Assembly (NCBI RefSeq): GCF_003219815.1
Contig: NZ_QJVD01000002.1
Span: forward strand, 205,574 to 269,573
Length of the DNA stretch: 64,000 bases
DNA from: Arthrobacter livingstonensis
GTDB taxonomy: Bacteria; Actinomycetota; Actinomycetes; Actinomycetales; Micrococcaceae
Direction of reading: 5' to 3'
The notes beneath the pieces are model-generated. The model was not told the origin of the DNA. It saw only the letters and a list, made by a program, of their open reading frames with translations, and did no database searches. Positions 17,851 to 25,536 of this stretch are shown one piece after another. Position numbers and translations under genes: made by a program. Each line of letters opens with the position of its first letter. Positions within the stretch are counted from its first letter, which is position 1.

Positions 17851-18430
17851 ACGGCACCACGCCAAGGGCGGCGGCCTCGACACGCCCATGGAGCTGAGGT
17901 CCCGGCTCCTGCCCAACCTCGCCGGCGACCCGGACTTCTTCGGCCGGTTCGCCGAGCGTTTTGCGCGTTACATGGGCACGGCGAACTTCCTGCTGTACAT
18001 GACCGTCTTTGTGATCGTCTGGATTGCCGTCAACGTCATTGGCCTGTTCAGCCTCAAGTGGGACCCCTACCCGTTCATTCTGCTCAACTTGTTCTTCTCC
18101 ACCCAGGCTTCCTACGCTGCCCCACTGATCCTGCTGGCCCAGAACCGCCAGGACGACCGCGACCGTGTCCAGATCGAGCAGGACCGTTCCCGCAATGAGC
18201 GCAACCTCGCCGACACCGAATACCTGACACGCGAGGTCGCCGCCCTGCGGATCTCCCTGCGCGAGGTGGCCACGCGCGACTTTGTCCGCTCCGAGCTGCG
18301 CAGCCTTCTTGAGGAGCTGATCGCCATCTCGGACGACGACGCCGAACCCGGCCGCGAGTCCCGCAACCCCCGGAATCCCGCCACCACGTCCCTCAAGACG
18401 GTTTCACCGAGACGCACCTCCAACCCCTAA
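17843..18430 (+). CDS. DUF1003 membrane protein
   Basis: A 195-residue protein with two membrane helices (about 52-70, NFLLYMTVFVIVWIAVNVIG, and 75-98, PFILLNLFFSTQASYAAPLI) followed by QNRQDDRDRVQIEQDRSRNE, the family signature, and a charged coiled-coil-like tail. The start is a TTG at 17843 with a strong AGGAGG 6 bases upstream, which decides it over later ATGs. The gene overlaps the MgtE-like gene and lies 12 bases before mrp, so the three form an operon. Function is unknown; the pairing suggests a Mg2+-responsive membrane complex. Confidence 0.88.
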   Translation: MAERHHAKGGGLDTPMELRSRLLPNLAGDPDFFGRFAERFARYMGTANFLLYMTVFVIVWIAVNVIGLFSLKWDPYPFILLNLFFSTQASYAAPLILLAQNRQDDRDRVQIEQDRSRNERNLADTEYLTREVAALRISLREVATRDFVRSELRSLLEELIAISDDDAEPGRESRNPRNPATTSLKTVSPRRTSNP

Positions 18431-18442
18431 GGCAAGCACCAC

Positions 18443-19570
18443 ATGTCCGCACCAACCGCTTCAGCCCTGCACGCCGCCCTGGCCACGGTCATCGACCCCG
18501 AGCTGCGCCGGCCCATCACCGAGCTGGGCATGGTGGAGTCGGTGGAGGCGTTCGACGGCGGCCGGGTACGCGCCGTCGTCCGCCTCACCATTGCCGGCTG
18601 CCCCCTGCGCGGCACCATCACCAGGGATGCAACGGAGGCGCTGACGAAGGTCGACGGCGTCACGGGCGTGGATGTGGAGCTCACCGTCATGACGGCGGAG
18701 CAGCGCGCCGAGCTGAAGGAAAGCCTGAAGGGCGCAAACCCCGAACGCGGCATCCCGTTCAACGACGAATCCTCGCTGACGCGGGTTTACGCAGTGGCCA
18801 GCGGCAAGGGCGGGGTCGGCAAGTCGAGCGTCACGGTGAACCTGGCCTGCGCGCTGGCGGCCAGGGGCCTGCGCGTGGGCATTGTGGACGCGGACATTTA
18901 CGGATTCTCCATACCGGCGCTGATGGGCATCACGCAGGTTCCCACGCGCGTTGACGAAATGATCCTGCCACCTGTTGGACACGGTGTGAAGGTCATTTCG
19001 ATCGGCATGTTCGTCACCGGCAACCAGCCTGTCGCCTGGCGCGGGCCGATGCTGCACCGGGCACTGGAGCAGTTTCTGACCGACGTGTACTTTGGCGACC
19101 TCGATGCACTTTTTCTGGACCTTCCCCCAGGCACGGGCGATGTTGCCATTTCGGTGGCGCAGCTGCTGCCCAAGGCGGAGATCCTGGTGGTGACCACGCC
19201 GCAGGCGGCGGCCGCCGACGTGGCGGAGCGGGCCGGCGCCATCGCTGTTCAGACCGGACAGAAGGTGGCTGGCGTCATTGAGAACATGTCATTCTTGACA
19301 CTGCCCGACGGCAGCACCCTGGAGTTGTTTGGCTCCGGCGGCGGCGAAGTGCTGGCCAAGCGGCTGACCCAGACCGTCAACGCGCCGGTGGAGCTGTTGG
19401 GCCAGATTCCGATCGATGTGGCGCTGCGCGAGGGCGGGGACATCGGGGCGCCGATCGTGCTGGCCAACCCGGAGTCGCCGGCAGCTGCCGCGCTGCTGGT
19501 CATTGCGGAGAAATTAGCCGTGCGCCCGCGCGGCCTGGCCGGCCTGCACCTGGGTGTCACCCCGCGTTGA
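18443..19570 (+). CDS. apbC: Mrp/NBP35 family Fe-S carrier ATPase
   Basis: A 375-residue protein with an N-terminal MIP18/DUF59 domain (residues 5-85, DPELRRPITELGMVESVE) and a deviant Walker A P-loop ATPase (ASGKGGVGKSSVTVNLA). VDADIYGFSIP and FLDLPPGTGDVAIS are the typical Mrp motifs. Such proteins hold a Fe-S cluster at a dimer interface and deliver it to apo-proteins. The CxxC motif that follows 'ENMS' in E. coli Mrp is absent: the text reads ENMSFLTLPDGSTLELFGSG, as in many actinobacterial members. It ends a three-gene operon with the MgtE-like and DUF1003 genes. Confidence 0.9.
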   Translation: MSAPTASALHAALATVIDPELRRPITELGMVESVEAFDGGRVRAVVRLTIAGCPLRGTITRDATEALTKVDGVTGVDVELTVMTAEQRAELKESLKGANPERGIPFNDESSLTRVYAVASGKGGVGKSSVTVNLACALAARGLRVGIVDADIYGFSIPALMGITQVPTRVDEMILPPVGHGVKVISIGMFVTGNQPVAWRGPMLHRALEQFLTDVYFGDLDALFLDLPPGTGDVAISVAQLLPKAEILVVTTPQAAAADVAERAGAIAVQTGQKVAGVIENMSFLTLPDGSTLELFGSGGGEVLAKRLTQTVNAPVELLGQIPIDVALREGGDIGAPIVLANPESPAAAALLVIAEKLAVRPRGLAGLHLGVTPR

Positions 19571-19605
19571 CCGACGCTCCATCACCTTCGGGGGGCCAAA
19601 CGCAA

Positions 19606-19696
19606 ATGCTCCCTCACCGGCTGAGGGAGCGTCGGGGAGAAATGACCCGAATGTGAGGGAGCGACGGCGGGAAATCACCCGGTTCTGAGGGAGCAT
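19606..19696. repeat. Tandem TGAGGGAGC repeats with inverted first copy
   Basis: Three direct copies of TGAGGGAGC-(G/A)-x-CGG start at 19622, 19654 and 19686, spaced 32 bases apart with similar interior (AAATgACCCGa). One inverted copy, ATGCTCCCTCA at 19606-19616, can pair with any of them; the nearest forms a 9-bp hairpin with a 5-base loop. It lies between the convergent mrp and tatB genes and may terminate both. Confidence 0.7.
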
Positions 19697-19704
19697 CGGT
19701 GGGG

Positions 19705-20124
19705 CTAGGTCGCTTCGAGGTCGAACGGGGCGCGCTGGCCCTCGGCCAGGCGCTCAACCGCGGGGGCGGCCGGAGTCGATTCGGCAGGCTTCCCGTCGCT
19801 GTCCTTGCCCATCATCGAGGCAATGGCCGCGCCGGGTGCGGCCTTGAGCGAATTGAAGGCGTTGACGTCGTCGTCGTCCAGCAGGGCTTCGCGGATGATC
19901 CGGCGGGGATCGTACTGGCGCGGGTCCAGCTTCTTCCAGTCGATGTCATCAATATCCAGCCCGGCTTCTTCCTTGATGGTTTCGCGCGCGCCGGAAGCCA
20001 TCCTGCGAACTTCGCGGATCAGGTTCTTCAGCTTCTCCACATAGCCCGGAAGGCGCGTGGGGCCGATCACCAGAAGTGCCACAACGATAATCAGGACCAG
20101 CTCGGGGGTATTGATACCAAACAC
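19705..20124 (-). CDS. tatB: Sec-independent translocase protein TatB
   Basis: A 139-residue protein with one N-terminal membrane helix (residues 8-22, ELVLIIVVALLVIGP), the invariant Pro after it, an amphipathic helix (LPGYVEKLKNLIREVRRMAS) and a long acidic cytosolic tail. The Glu in NTPELVLI at the membrane entry is the conserved TatB/TatA residue. TatB receives twin-arginine preproteins together with TatC; tatA/C are not in the window. The GTG at 20124 lies 7 bases after TAATCT. It is downstream of sigE in the same direction, as in mycobacteria. Confidence 0.9.
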   Translation of the reverse strand: MFGINTPELVLIIVVALLVIGPTRLPGYVEKLKNLIREVRRMASGARETIKEEAGLDIDDIDWKKLDPRQYDPRRIIREALLDDDDVNAFNSLKAAPGAAIASMMGKDSDGKPAESTPAAPAVERLAEGQRAPFDLEAT

Positions 20125-20131
20125 GTTAGGA

Positions 20132-20137
20132 AGATTA
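20132..20137 (-). promoter_or_regulatory. Leaderless -10 box for tatB
   Basis: TAATCT on the minus strand, 7 bases before the GTG at 20124. It suggests that tatB has its own promoter separate from sigE. Confidence 0.45.
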
Positions 20138-20235
20138 CCCTCTCAAGACTAAAAGCAACGACTCCGAACACGTTTTGGGTCCGGTGGTTGGCCGCCGGAA
20201 CCACACCGGCCCGCTGAAAGGGGAGGCGTCCACGC

Positions 20236-20868
20236 CTAGTGGGCGCCAACAATCCGGGGCATCGACAGCAGCGGCTTCTTGGGCGGACGCACGTCGCAGC
20301 CGCGCCCCGGCGCCAAGTCGGCCAGTGACTCGCGCAGCATGGCCCGGCCCCGGTGGATGCGTGAACGGACGGTGCCCAGCTTGACGTTCAGTGCGTGGGC
20401 GACCTCGTCGTAGGAGAGCCCCTCCATGTCACACAGCACGACGGCGGCGCGAAAGTCCGGGGGCAGCGCCTCCAATGCGGCCGCAACGTCCACGTCAAGG
20501 TTGTTGAATTCAAAGGTGCGCTCGGGTCCCGGATCGGCACCGGCCAGGCGGGACTCGGCGTCGTCGGCCAGCGGGTCAAAGCGGATCCGCTGCTTGCGGC
20601 GCGCCTGGTCCAGAAACAAGTTGGTGGTGATGCGGTGCAGCCATCCGTCGAGGGTGCCTGGCTTGAATTTGGCCAGGGAGCGGAACGCGCGGACAAACAC
20701 CTCCTGGGTGAGGTCCTCGGCGTCGAACTTGTTCCCGGTCAGGCGGTAGGCCAGGCGGAAGACCTTCGCCGCGTGGTTGGTGACAACTTCGTCCCACGAC
20801 GGCGGCGTCCACTGCGGGTCGGCGGCGGAAACGGCAGTCAAAGCTGCTGAGCTGGGGGCTGAATCCAT
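20236..20868 (-). CDS. sigE: ECF RNA polymerase sigma factor SigE
   Basis: A 210-residue sigma-70 of the extracytoplasmic-function group. Region 2 is seen in [20 protein letters not shown] and [20 protein letters not shown], region 4 in [20 protein letters not shown] and [17 protein letters not shown]. The C-terminal extension after region 4 ([14 protein letters not shown]) is short. Gene order O-methyltransferase (divergent)-sigE-tatB-mrp matches the sigE locus of M. tuberculosis, where the factor controls cell-envelope stress. The anti-sigma gene (rseA) that normally follows is absent here: only 111 bases, with no coding frame, separate sigE from tatB. A GAGGTG lies 6 bases before the ATG. 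Confidence 0.88.
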   Translation of the reverse strand: MDSAPSSAALTAVSAADPQWTPPSWDEVVTNHAAKVFRLAYRLTGNKFDAEDLTQEVFVRAFRSLAKFKPGTLDGWLHRITTNLFLDQARRKQRIRFDPLADDAESRLAGADPGPERTFEFNNLDVDVAAALEALPPDFRAAVVLCDMEGLSYDEVAHALNVKLGTVRSRIHRGRAMLRESLADLAPGRGCDVRPPKKPLLSMPRIVGAH

Positions 20869-21040
20869 GGCTGCACCTCATTTCTTGCGGCTAGGCGTAA
20901 AACCTGCCCGGCTTGTCACCACCGGGTTCCCATATTGTGCCAAAAGAAACTGACATTTAGCTGGGCGAATGAGAAATTCAGCCCACGGCGCAGGCAGTAG
21001 GCTAGGGGAACCCGCCGCAACAGTTTAGGAAACCACACCC

Positions 21041-21673
21041 ATGAGCGCCGACAAGTCCACCAGCTGGTCCTACGCCGAGGGCCTCCCCGTGGAAGATGAC
21101 GTCCTTCGCCGCGCCCGCGAACGCTCGCACGAGCTGGGCTTGTTCGCCGTCACCCACGGTGTTGCCGCAGCGCTGACCGTGTTGGCTGCTTCGTCCAAGG
21201 CGCAGACGGCCGTGGAGGTCGGCACGGGCGCCGGCGTTTCAGGCGTGGCCCTGCTGCGCGGACTGGGCCCGCGCGCCGTTCTGACCACGATTGACCCTGA
21301 CGTGGACCACCTCAAGGCCGCCCGCGAAGCGTTCATCGAGTCCGGATCCCCCGCCAACCGGACACGCACCATCTCCGGCCGCGGCCAGGACGTGCTTCCC
21401 CGCCTGACCGATGCCGCCTACGATCTGGTGTTCATCGACGCGGACAAGCCCAGCTACCCGGACTATGTGGAGCAGGGCATCCGGCTGCTGAAGTCCGGCG
21501 GCCTGCTGGTCATCAACGACGCCCTGGACAAGGACCGGGTCTCCGATCCGGCCATCCGTGAAACCAGCACGGTGGTACTGCGAAAGGTTGGCAAGATGGT
21601 CCGGGAGAACGACTCCCTGATTTCGGCGATGCTGCCCACCGGAGACGGCCTGCTGCTAGCGGTCAAACGCTAA
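21041..21673 (+). CDS. SAM-dependent O-methyltransferase (class I)
   Basis: A 210-residue protein of the O-methyltransferase_3 family: AVEVGTGAGVSGVALLRGLG is the AdoMet-binding motif I, TTIDPDVDHLKAAREAF motif II, and YDLVFIDADKPSYPDYVE the metal-binding DADK motif of catechol-type O-methyltransferases. The acceptor is unknown. The gene is divergent from sigE, exactly as Rv1220c is from sigE in M. tuberculosis. AGGAAA lies 9 bases before the ATG, and a TAGGCT at 20996-21001 is a plausible -10 giving a short leader. Confidence 0.87.
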   Translation: MSADKSTSWSYAEGLPVEDDVLRRARERSHELGLFAVTHGVAAALTVLAASSKAQTAVEVGTGAGVSGVALLRGLGPRAVLTTIDPDVDHLKAAREAFIESGSPANRTRTISGRGQDVLPRLTDAAYDLVFIDADKPSYPDYVEQGIRLLKSGGLLVINDALDKDRVSDPAIRETSTVVLRKVGKMVRENDSLISAMLPTGDGLLLAVKR

Positions 21674-21691
21674 TCCCCACGCCCTCCCGGG

Positions 21692-21867
21692 CTGACGCTG
21701 GCGCGTCAGCCGGGTCCCACGGGCGCGTGGGCCCATCCACGCCTCAAGGACTGACGCTGGCGCGTCAGCCGGGTCCCACGGGCGCGTGGGCCCATCCACG
21801 CCTCAAGGACTGACGCTGACGCGTCAGCCGGGTCCCACGGGCGCGTGGGCCCATCCACGCCTCAAGG
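21692..21867. repeat. Three tandem 59-bp double-hairpin repeats
   Basis: Units start at 21692, 21751 and 21810, each 59 bases. They are identical except one G-to-A change in unit 3 (CTGACGCTGACGCGTCAG) and one base at its end. Each unit holds two hairpins: CTGACGC-4-GCGTCAG and CCCACG-4-CGTGGG. The array sits between the convergent O-methyltransferase and DUF3117 genes. Confidence 0.9.
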
Positions 21868-21954
21868 CTTCGGGAGCATGCACGCGGGACCGCCTTAAAC
21901 GCCAAGCGGGGCAGCGTGGCCGCCCCGCAGGTAAATCAGTGGTGGTTGCCCGAG

Positions 21955-22122
21955 CTACTCGGTCACGCCCACCAGGCACTCCTTGAGGCTGCTGGCCTCG
22001 TCGGCGTTCATTTCCACCACAAGGCGTCCGCCGCCTTCAAGCGGGAGCCGCAGGATCAGGCTTCGCCCTTCCTTGGTCACTTCCATCGGACCGTCGCCGG
22101 TTCTGGGTTTCATGGCCGCCAT
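21955..22122 (-). CDS. DUF3117 small protein
   Basis: A 55-residue protein, too short for usual ORF cut-offs, reading MAAMKPRTGDGPMEVTKEGR and ending DEASSLKECLVGVTE. This is the highly conserved actinobacterial DUF3117 family, nearly always 55-57 residues. The start is fixed by GGGGAA about 8 bases before the ATG at 22122. The function is unknown; the sequence is a compact beta-rich domain with a C-terminal helix. It stands alone between the 59-bp repeat array and the mannosyltransferase gene. Confidence 0.93.
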   Translation of the reverse strand: MAAMKPRTGDGPMEVTKEGRSLILRLPLEGGGRLVVEMNADEASSLKECLVGVTE

Positions 22123-22278
22123 AAGGAGTTCCCCTTTTCATAGTTCGAACCCACAGGCCTGCGGGGCAATCCCACATGCAAGTTCGTGTTGTATCCCTCA
22201 CAGTCCATTATTCAGTATTTCTGCTGCCGGGTGCTAATCGGGGGTCCCCTGCGTCCCGCAGCGAAAAGCCATGAATCG

Positions 22279-23535
22279 TCACGGCGGCCAGGCCTGACCG
22301 GTGCTGATGGCCGAAAACTGCCACAGCCACACAACCCACACCAGCTGCAGCACGGTGAACATGGTCAAAATGGCCCACCGGTAGGCCCGGCCGGCCGAAA
22401 TGAACGCTGCGGCCAGCGCCAGCGGGAACAGCGGCAGCATCACGCGGAAGGTGCTCGACTGCGGGTCCAGGACCGCCAACAGGTAGAGCAGGTAAAAGGC
22501 ACACCAGAGGCGCAGTTCCGTCCCGATGCGCCGCACGGCCCGGGAGTTCAGGTACAGGGCAGCGAGCGCCACCAGAAGCAGCGGCAGCAGCGGCCCCCAG
22601 AACGGACCGGCCAACGCGACGCCGGCGTCGAACCATGGCTTGAACAACACCAGACGGGTCCCCCGCCACGCCGTTTCGGTGTCCGTATAGGCGCTGCGGT
22701 CCCCCGTGGCCCACCAGGCAGCCAACATCCAGGCAAGCGCCATGACTGCGCTGGCCGCCAGCAGCACCGCCGCGCCGGCCACCTCGCGCGGCGGGAACGG
22801 CTCCCGGCACCGGTGCCGCAGGCGCAGGAGGAGATGCATGCCGACGACGGCGGCAAACGGCACCCCTGCCGGCCGCGAGAGGCACAGCAGGACAACCACC
22901 GGAACGCCGGTCCAGTACCGGCGCCGGATGAGCAGGTAAAGGGCCGCCGCGAGCAGGAACGTGTTCAGCGATTCCGCGTACGCCACCTGCAGGATAGGCG
23001 AAACAGGAAAAAATGCGAAGAAAGCCACTCCCCAAACGGCCGTGCCGGGCGAAGCGAAATGCCGGAACAAAAGGTAAATCATGAGGGCCGCGGCCAGCCC
23101 CGCCGCGGTGGCCACCAGCGGCCCCGCCACGGCCCATGGCAGTCCGGTCACGGCGTTAAGCCCGCGCACCAGCAGCGGGAACAGCGGATAAAACGCCCAT
23201 TGGTTGGGCTGCGCCGTGCCGTCCGGGTTGCGAGGTATGGCAGATGGGTAGCCGCCGGCGAAGATGCGCTCGTACCAGCCGGCGTCCCAGCGGTTGATGA
23301 AGGCAAGGTAGTCCGGCTGCGCGCCGGACCAGGGCGATTCTGCGGCGTGATAAGCGGCACCGGCCAGGATGGCGAAGGAGACCAGCCGCGCGGCGGCGTA
23401 CATGATGGAGACCTGCAGCCACCACGGCGCCCGCTGCAAGGGTGCCAGCAGCCGGCGCCCTGCGGCGTACAGGACTTCGTTGACCGTGGGAGCTGCCTGC
23501 CGCTGCGATGCCTCCCGGCGGGCGTGTTCCGTCAC
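22279..23535 (-). CDS. PIG-V-like integral membrane mannosyltransferase
   Basis: A protein of about 418 residues with at least nine membrane helices. The first extracytoplasmic loop has INRWDAGWYERIFAGGYP, where the acidic residue of the WDAGWY motif is typical of the GT-C superfamily, and NQWAFYPLFPLLVRGL, as in PIG-V-type alpha-1,6-mannosyltransferases. It should transfer sugar from a polyprenyl phosphate donor to a cell-envelope glycan or lipid. GTG at 23535 is preferred because it overlaps the tag stop codon as GTGA, giving coupled translation; an ATG at 23565 further inside tag is the alternative. It is the last gene of a DivIVA-tag-GT operon. Confidence 0.8.
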   Translation of the reverse strand: MTEHARREASQRQAAPTVNEVLYAAGRRLLAPLQRAPWWLQVSIMYAAARLVSFAILAGAAYHAAESPWSGAQPDYLAFINRWDAGWYERIFAGGYPSAIPRNPDGTAQPNQWAFYPLFPLLVRGLNAVTGLPWAVAGPLVATAAGLAAALMIYLLFRHFASPGTAVWGVAFFAFFPVSPILQVAYAESLNTFLLAAALYLLIRRRYWTGVPVVVLLCLSRPAGVPFAAVVGMHLLLRLRHRCREPFPPREVAGAAVLLAASAVMALAWMLAAWWATGDRSAYTDTETAWRGTRLVLFKPWFDAGVALAGPFWGPLLPLLLVALAALYLNSRAVRRIGTELRLWCAFYLLYLLAVLDPQSSTFRVMLPLFPLALAAAFISAGRAYRWAILTMFTVLQLVWVVWLWQFSAISTGQAWPP

Positions 23536-24119
23536 GGAAGCTTCAGTGACTCCGCCACCCAGCACCCTGGCTGGTGGTCGTTGGCCAGGCCCACAGCCTG
23601 CATCATGGCGTACGCCGTGGTCGGCCCCACAAAGGCAAAGCCGTGCTTCTTCAGCTCCTTGGCCAGCGCAGCGGATTCCACGGTCCTGGCCGGGATGGGT
23701 TCGCCGCCGGTGCGCGGGCGCACGGGTGCGTGGGCATGGAGCAGCGTGCCCAGCGTGACGCCGACGGGAAGCGCCAGGATGGCCCTGGCGTTGCCAATGG
23801 TTGCCTTGATCTTCATCAGGTTACGCACAATGGCGGCGTCGGCCATGAGCCGGTCGATGTCCGCCTGGCCAAAGTCCGCCACTATGGCCGGCTCAAAGTT
23901 GGCGAAGGCTTCCCGGAAAGCGTCGCGCTTGCGCAGGATGGTGATCCAGCTCAACCCCGACTGAAACGCCTCCAGGGACAACCGTTCAAAAAGTTCGCGT
24001 TCACCCTCAACGGGGCGGCCCCACTCCTGGTCATGGTAGCGCTGGTACTGTTCATCGGTTTGGATCCCCGCCCACGCGCAACGGGCCTTCCCATCGGCGC
24101 CTACAACAACGTCGGCCAT
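23532..24119 (-). CDS. tag: DNA-3-methyladenine glycosylase I
   Basis: A 195-residue protein with all Tag signatures: CAWAG near the N-terminus, YHDQEWGRP, LEAFQSGLSWITIL, and near the C-terminus VGPTTAYAMMQAVGLANDH then GCW. The zinc-binding Cys/His set of E. coli Tag (N-terminal Cys and His, C-terminal His-x3-Cys) is conserved. It removes 3-methyladenine from DNA in base excision repair. The gene follows a DivIVA-domain gene by 2 bases and overlaps the start of the mannosyltransferase, so it is mid-operon. Confidence 0.92.
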   Translation of the reverse strand: MADVVVGADGKARCAWAGIQTDEQYQRYHDQEWGRPVEGERELFERLSLEAFQSGLSWITILRKRDAFREAFANFEPAIVADFGQADIDRLMADAAIVRNLMKIKATIGNARAILALPVGVTLGTLLHAHAPVRPRTGGEPIPARTVESAALAKELKKHGFAFVGPTTAYAMMQAVGLANDHQPGCWVAESLKLP

Positions 24120-24121
24120 GC

Positions 24122-24583
24122 TCAGGAGTCCTTTCCAGGTTCCGCGCCGGACGCGCCGCCTTCGGAGGCCGCCCCGCCTTGCGCTGCGCGGTCTGTTTCG
24201 GCTCCCGGGGCCGCGGCGGGCTGGCCTGCGTTGTCCGATTCGGAGACATCCGGGGCCGCGCCAACCCCGGCAGCTGGGTGTCCGGCGTCGGACGCTTCCA
24301 GTTCGGCGATCCGCAGGTCCTTGGCGGCCAGTTCATCCCGCAGCCGGTCCAGGACCTCGTCCACCTGGTCCATCCGATAGCCGCGCAGGCCCAGTGCGAA
24401 CCGCACCCTGTCGACGTCCTCCGGGGCCGCAACGGCGGGCAGGAGCACGGGCGGCAGCCCGGCCACGGGCGCCTGGAGCCCATCCCGGAACACGTCCGCG
24501 CCGGGCCGTCGCAGACCCACCACGTAGACGGCCACCGCGGCAGCCAGCATGATGGCGAGGAAGATCAGGAAGTAGCTCACCAC
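24122..24583 (-). CDS. DivIVA-domain membrane-anchored protein
   Basis: A 153-residue protein with an N-terminal membrane helix (residues 4-23, YFLIFLAIMLAAAVAVYVVG). A DivIVA-like motif follows (VRFALGLRGYRMDQVDEVLD), then a short coiled coil (RLRDELAAKDLRIAELEA) and a low-complexity Ala/Gly/Glu tail. The 'RGYRMDQVD' block is the actinobacterial DivIVA-domain signature seen in small septum or pole proteins. A role in cell-wall positioning is an inference. It starts at a GTG and leads the operon with tag. Confidence 0.8.
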   Translation of the reverse strand: MVSYFLIFLAIMLAAAVAVYVVGLRRPGADVFRDGLQAPVAGLPPVLLPAVAAPEDVDRVRFALGLRGYRMDQVDEVLDRLRDELAAKDLRIAELEASDAGHPAAGVGAAPDVSESDNAGQPAAAPGAETDRAAQGGAASEGGASGAEPGKDS

Positions 24584-24635
24584 TCAATGGTGCCAGATCA
24601 ACCCGGCCGGCCCGCCCCATCGGCGGGCGGGTGTT

Positions 24636-25406
24636 TCAGCCGGCGGCAACCTTCGTGCCGGCCTCGCCCGCCATGACGAGCGCCACGGCGTCTTCGGGCG
24701 AGTCGGCCAACTGCACAATGTCGGTGTCGCCGGGCGAGACCAGTCCCTCGGCCACCATGGTGTTGCGGATCCAGTCCAGCAGGGGCGACCAGAATTCGGT
24801 GTCCACCAGGACTATCGGGAACTGGGTGACCTTGTTGGTCTGCACCAGCACCATGGCCTCAAACAGCTCGTCCAGGGTGCCCAGGCCGCCTGGCAGCACC
24901 ACAAAGCCCTGCGCATATTTCACAAACATGGTCTTGCGGGCAAAGAAGTAGCGGAAGTCCACCCCCAGGCTGACCCATTGGTTCATGCCCTGCTCAAACG
25001 GCAGCTCGATCCCCAGCCCGATCGACAGTCCGCCTGCTTCGCTCGCGCCGCGGTTGGCGGCCTCCATGGAGCCGGGCCCGCCACCGGTGATCACGGCCAC
25101 CCCGGCCTCCACCAGGAGCCGGCCGATGTCCATGCCGGTCCGGTAGTGGCGGCTTTCGGGCTTGGTGCGTGCCGAGCCGAATACGCTGATGGCAGGTCCA
25201 ATGTCGGCCAGCGCGTCAAAGCCCTGGACGAACTCGCTTTGGATCCGCATCACGCGCCAGGGGTCGGTGTGCGTGAAGCCGCTGCTGGGAGGGGTCTCCA
25301 GCAGCCTCGAATCGGCTGTGGAGCCCGCCGGCACGCCTTTCGTCCAGCTGCCGAAGCGCTGTTTCGTGGGACGGAGGGGCCTGCTTGATCCGGTGGGTGC
25401 ACTCAT
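24636..25406 (-). CDS. TIGR00730/LOG family Rossmann-fold protein
   Basis: A protein of about 256 residues with the LOG (cytokinin riboside 5'-monophosphate phosphoribohydrolase) motif PGGLGTLDELFE, preceded by GGGPGSMEAANRGA, which binds the nucleotide phosphate, and SVFGSARTKPES near the start of the fold. LOG proteins release the base from nucleoside monophosphates. The ATG at 25406 (MSAPTGSSRPLRP) is chosen because TACCCT lies 7 bases upstream; the 61-codon extension further upstream overlaps the gluA promoter and gene start and is unlikely. In many actinobacteria this gene lies near dapE; here gluABCD lies between them. Confidence 0.88.
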   Translation of the reverse strand: MSAPTGSSRPLRPTKQRFGSWTKGVPAGSTADSRLLETPPSSGFTHTDPWRVMRIQSEFVQGFDALADIGPAISVFGSARTKPESRHYRTGMDIGRLLVEAGVAVITGGGPGSMEAANRGASEAGGLSIGLGIELPFEQGMNQWVSLGVDFRYFFARKTMFVKYAQGFVVLPGGLGTLDELFEAMVLVQTNKVTQFPIVLVDTEFWSPLLDWIRNTMVAEGLVSPGDTDIVQLADSPEDAVALVMAGEAGTKVAAG

Positions 25407-25413
25407 GCCACTA

Positions 25414-25419
25414 AGGGTA
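25414..25419 (-). promoter_or_regulatory. Leaderless -10 box for LOG gene
   Basis: TACCCT on the minus strand, 7 bases before the ATG at 25406. Confidence 0.45.
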
Positions 25420-25524
25420 CGTGAAAGCCCTGCACCCACGGACCGGCGCCGTGAGGCAGGTCTCTTTCCCGTTACGATCACCGGGGAAACGTGAAAAAGT
25501 TTTACCATGACCGCGTTTGTTGGA

Positions 25525-25530
25525 TAGATT
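25525..25530 (+). promoter_or_regulatory. Leaderless -10 box for gluA operon
   Basis: TAGATT lies 6 bases before the gluA ATG, and TTTACC 18 bases further upstream is a weak -35. No Shine-Dalgarno sequence precedes gluA. Confidence 0.55.
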
Positions 25531-25536
25531 CGCTTC

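Noticed and set aside
20881-21000. SigE-dependent autoregulatory promoter (GGGAACC...GTT) upstream of sigE
   Set aside because: GGGAACC is present but the distance to the next GTT is about 22 bases, too long for an ECF promoter.
21692-21867. CRISPR array
   Set aside because: The three units are contiguous 59-bp repeats without variable spacers, and no cas gene is present.
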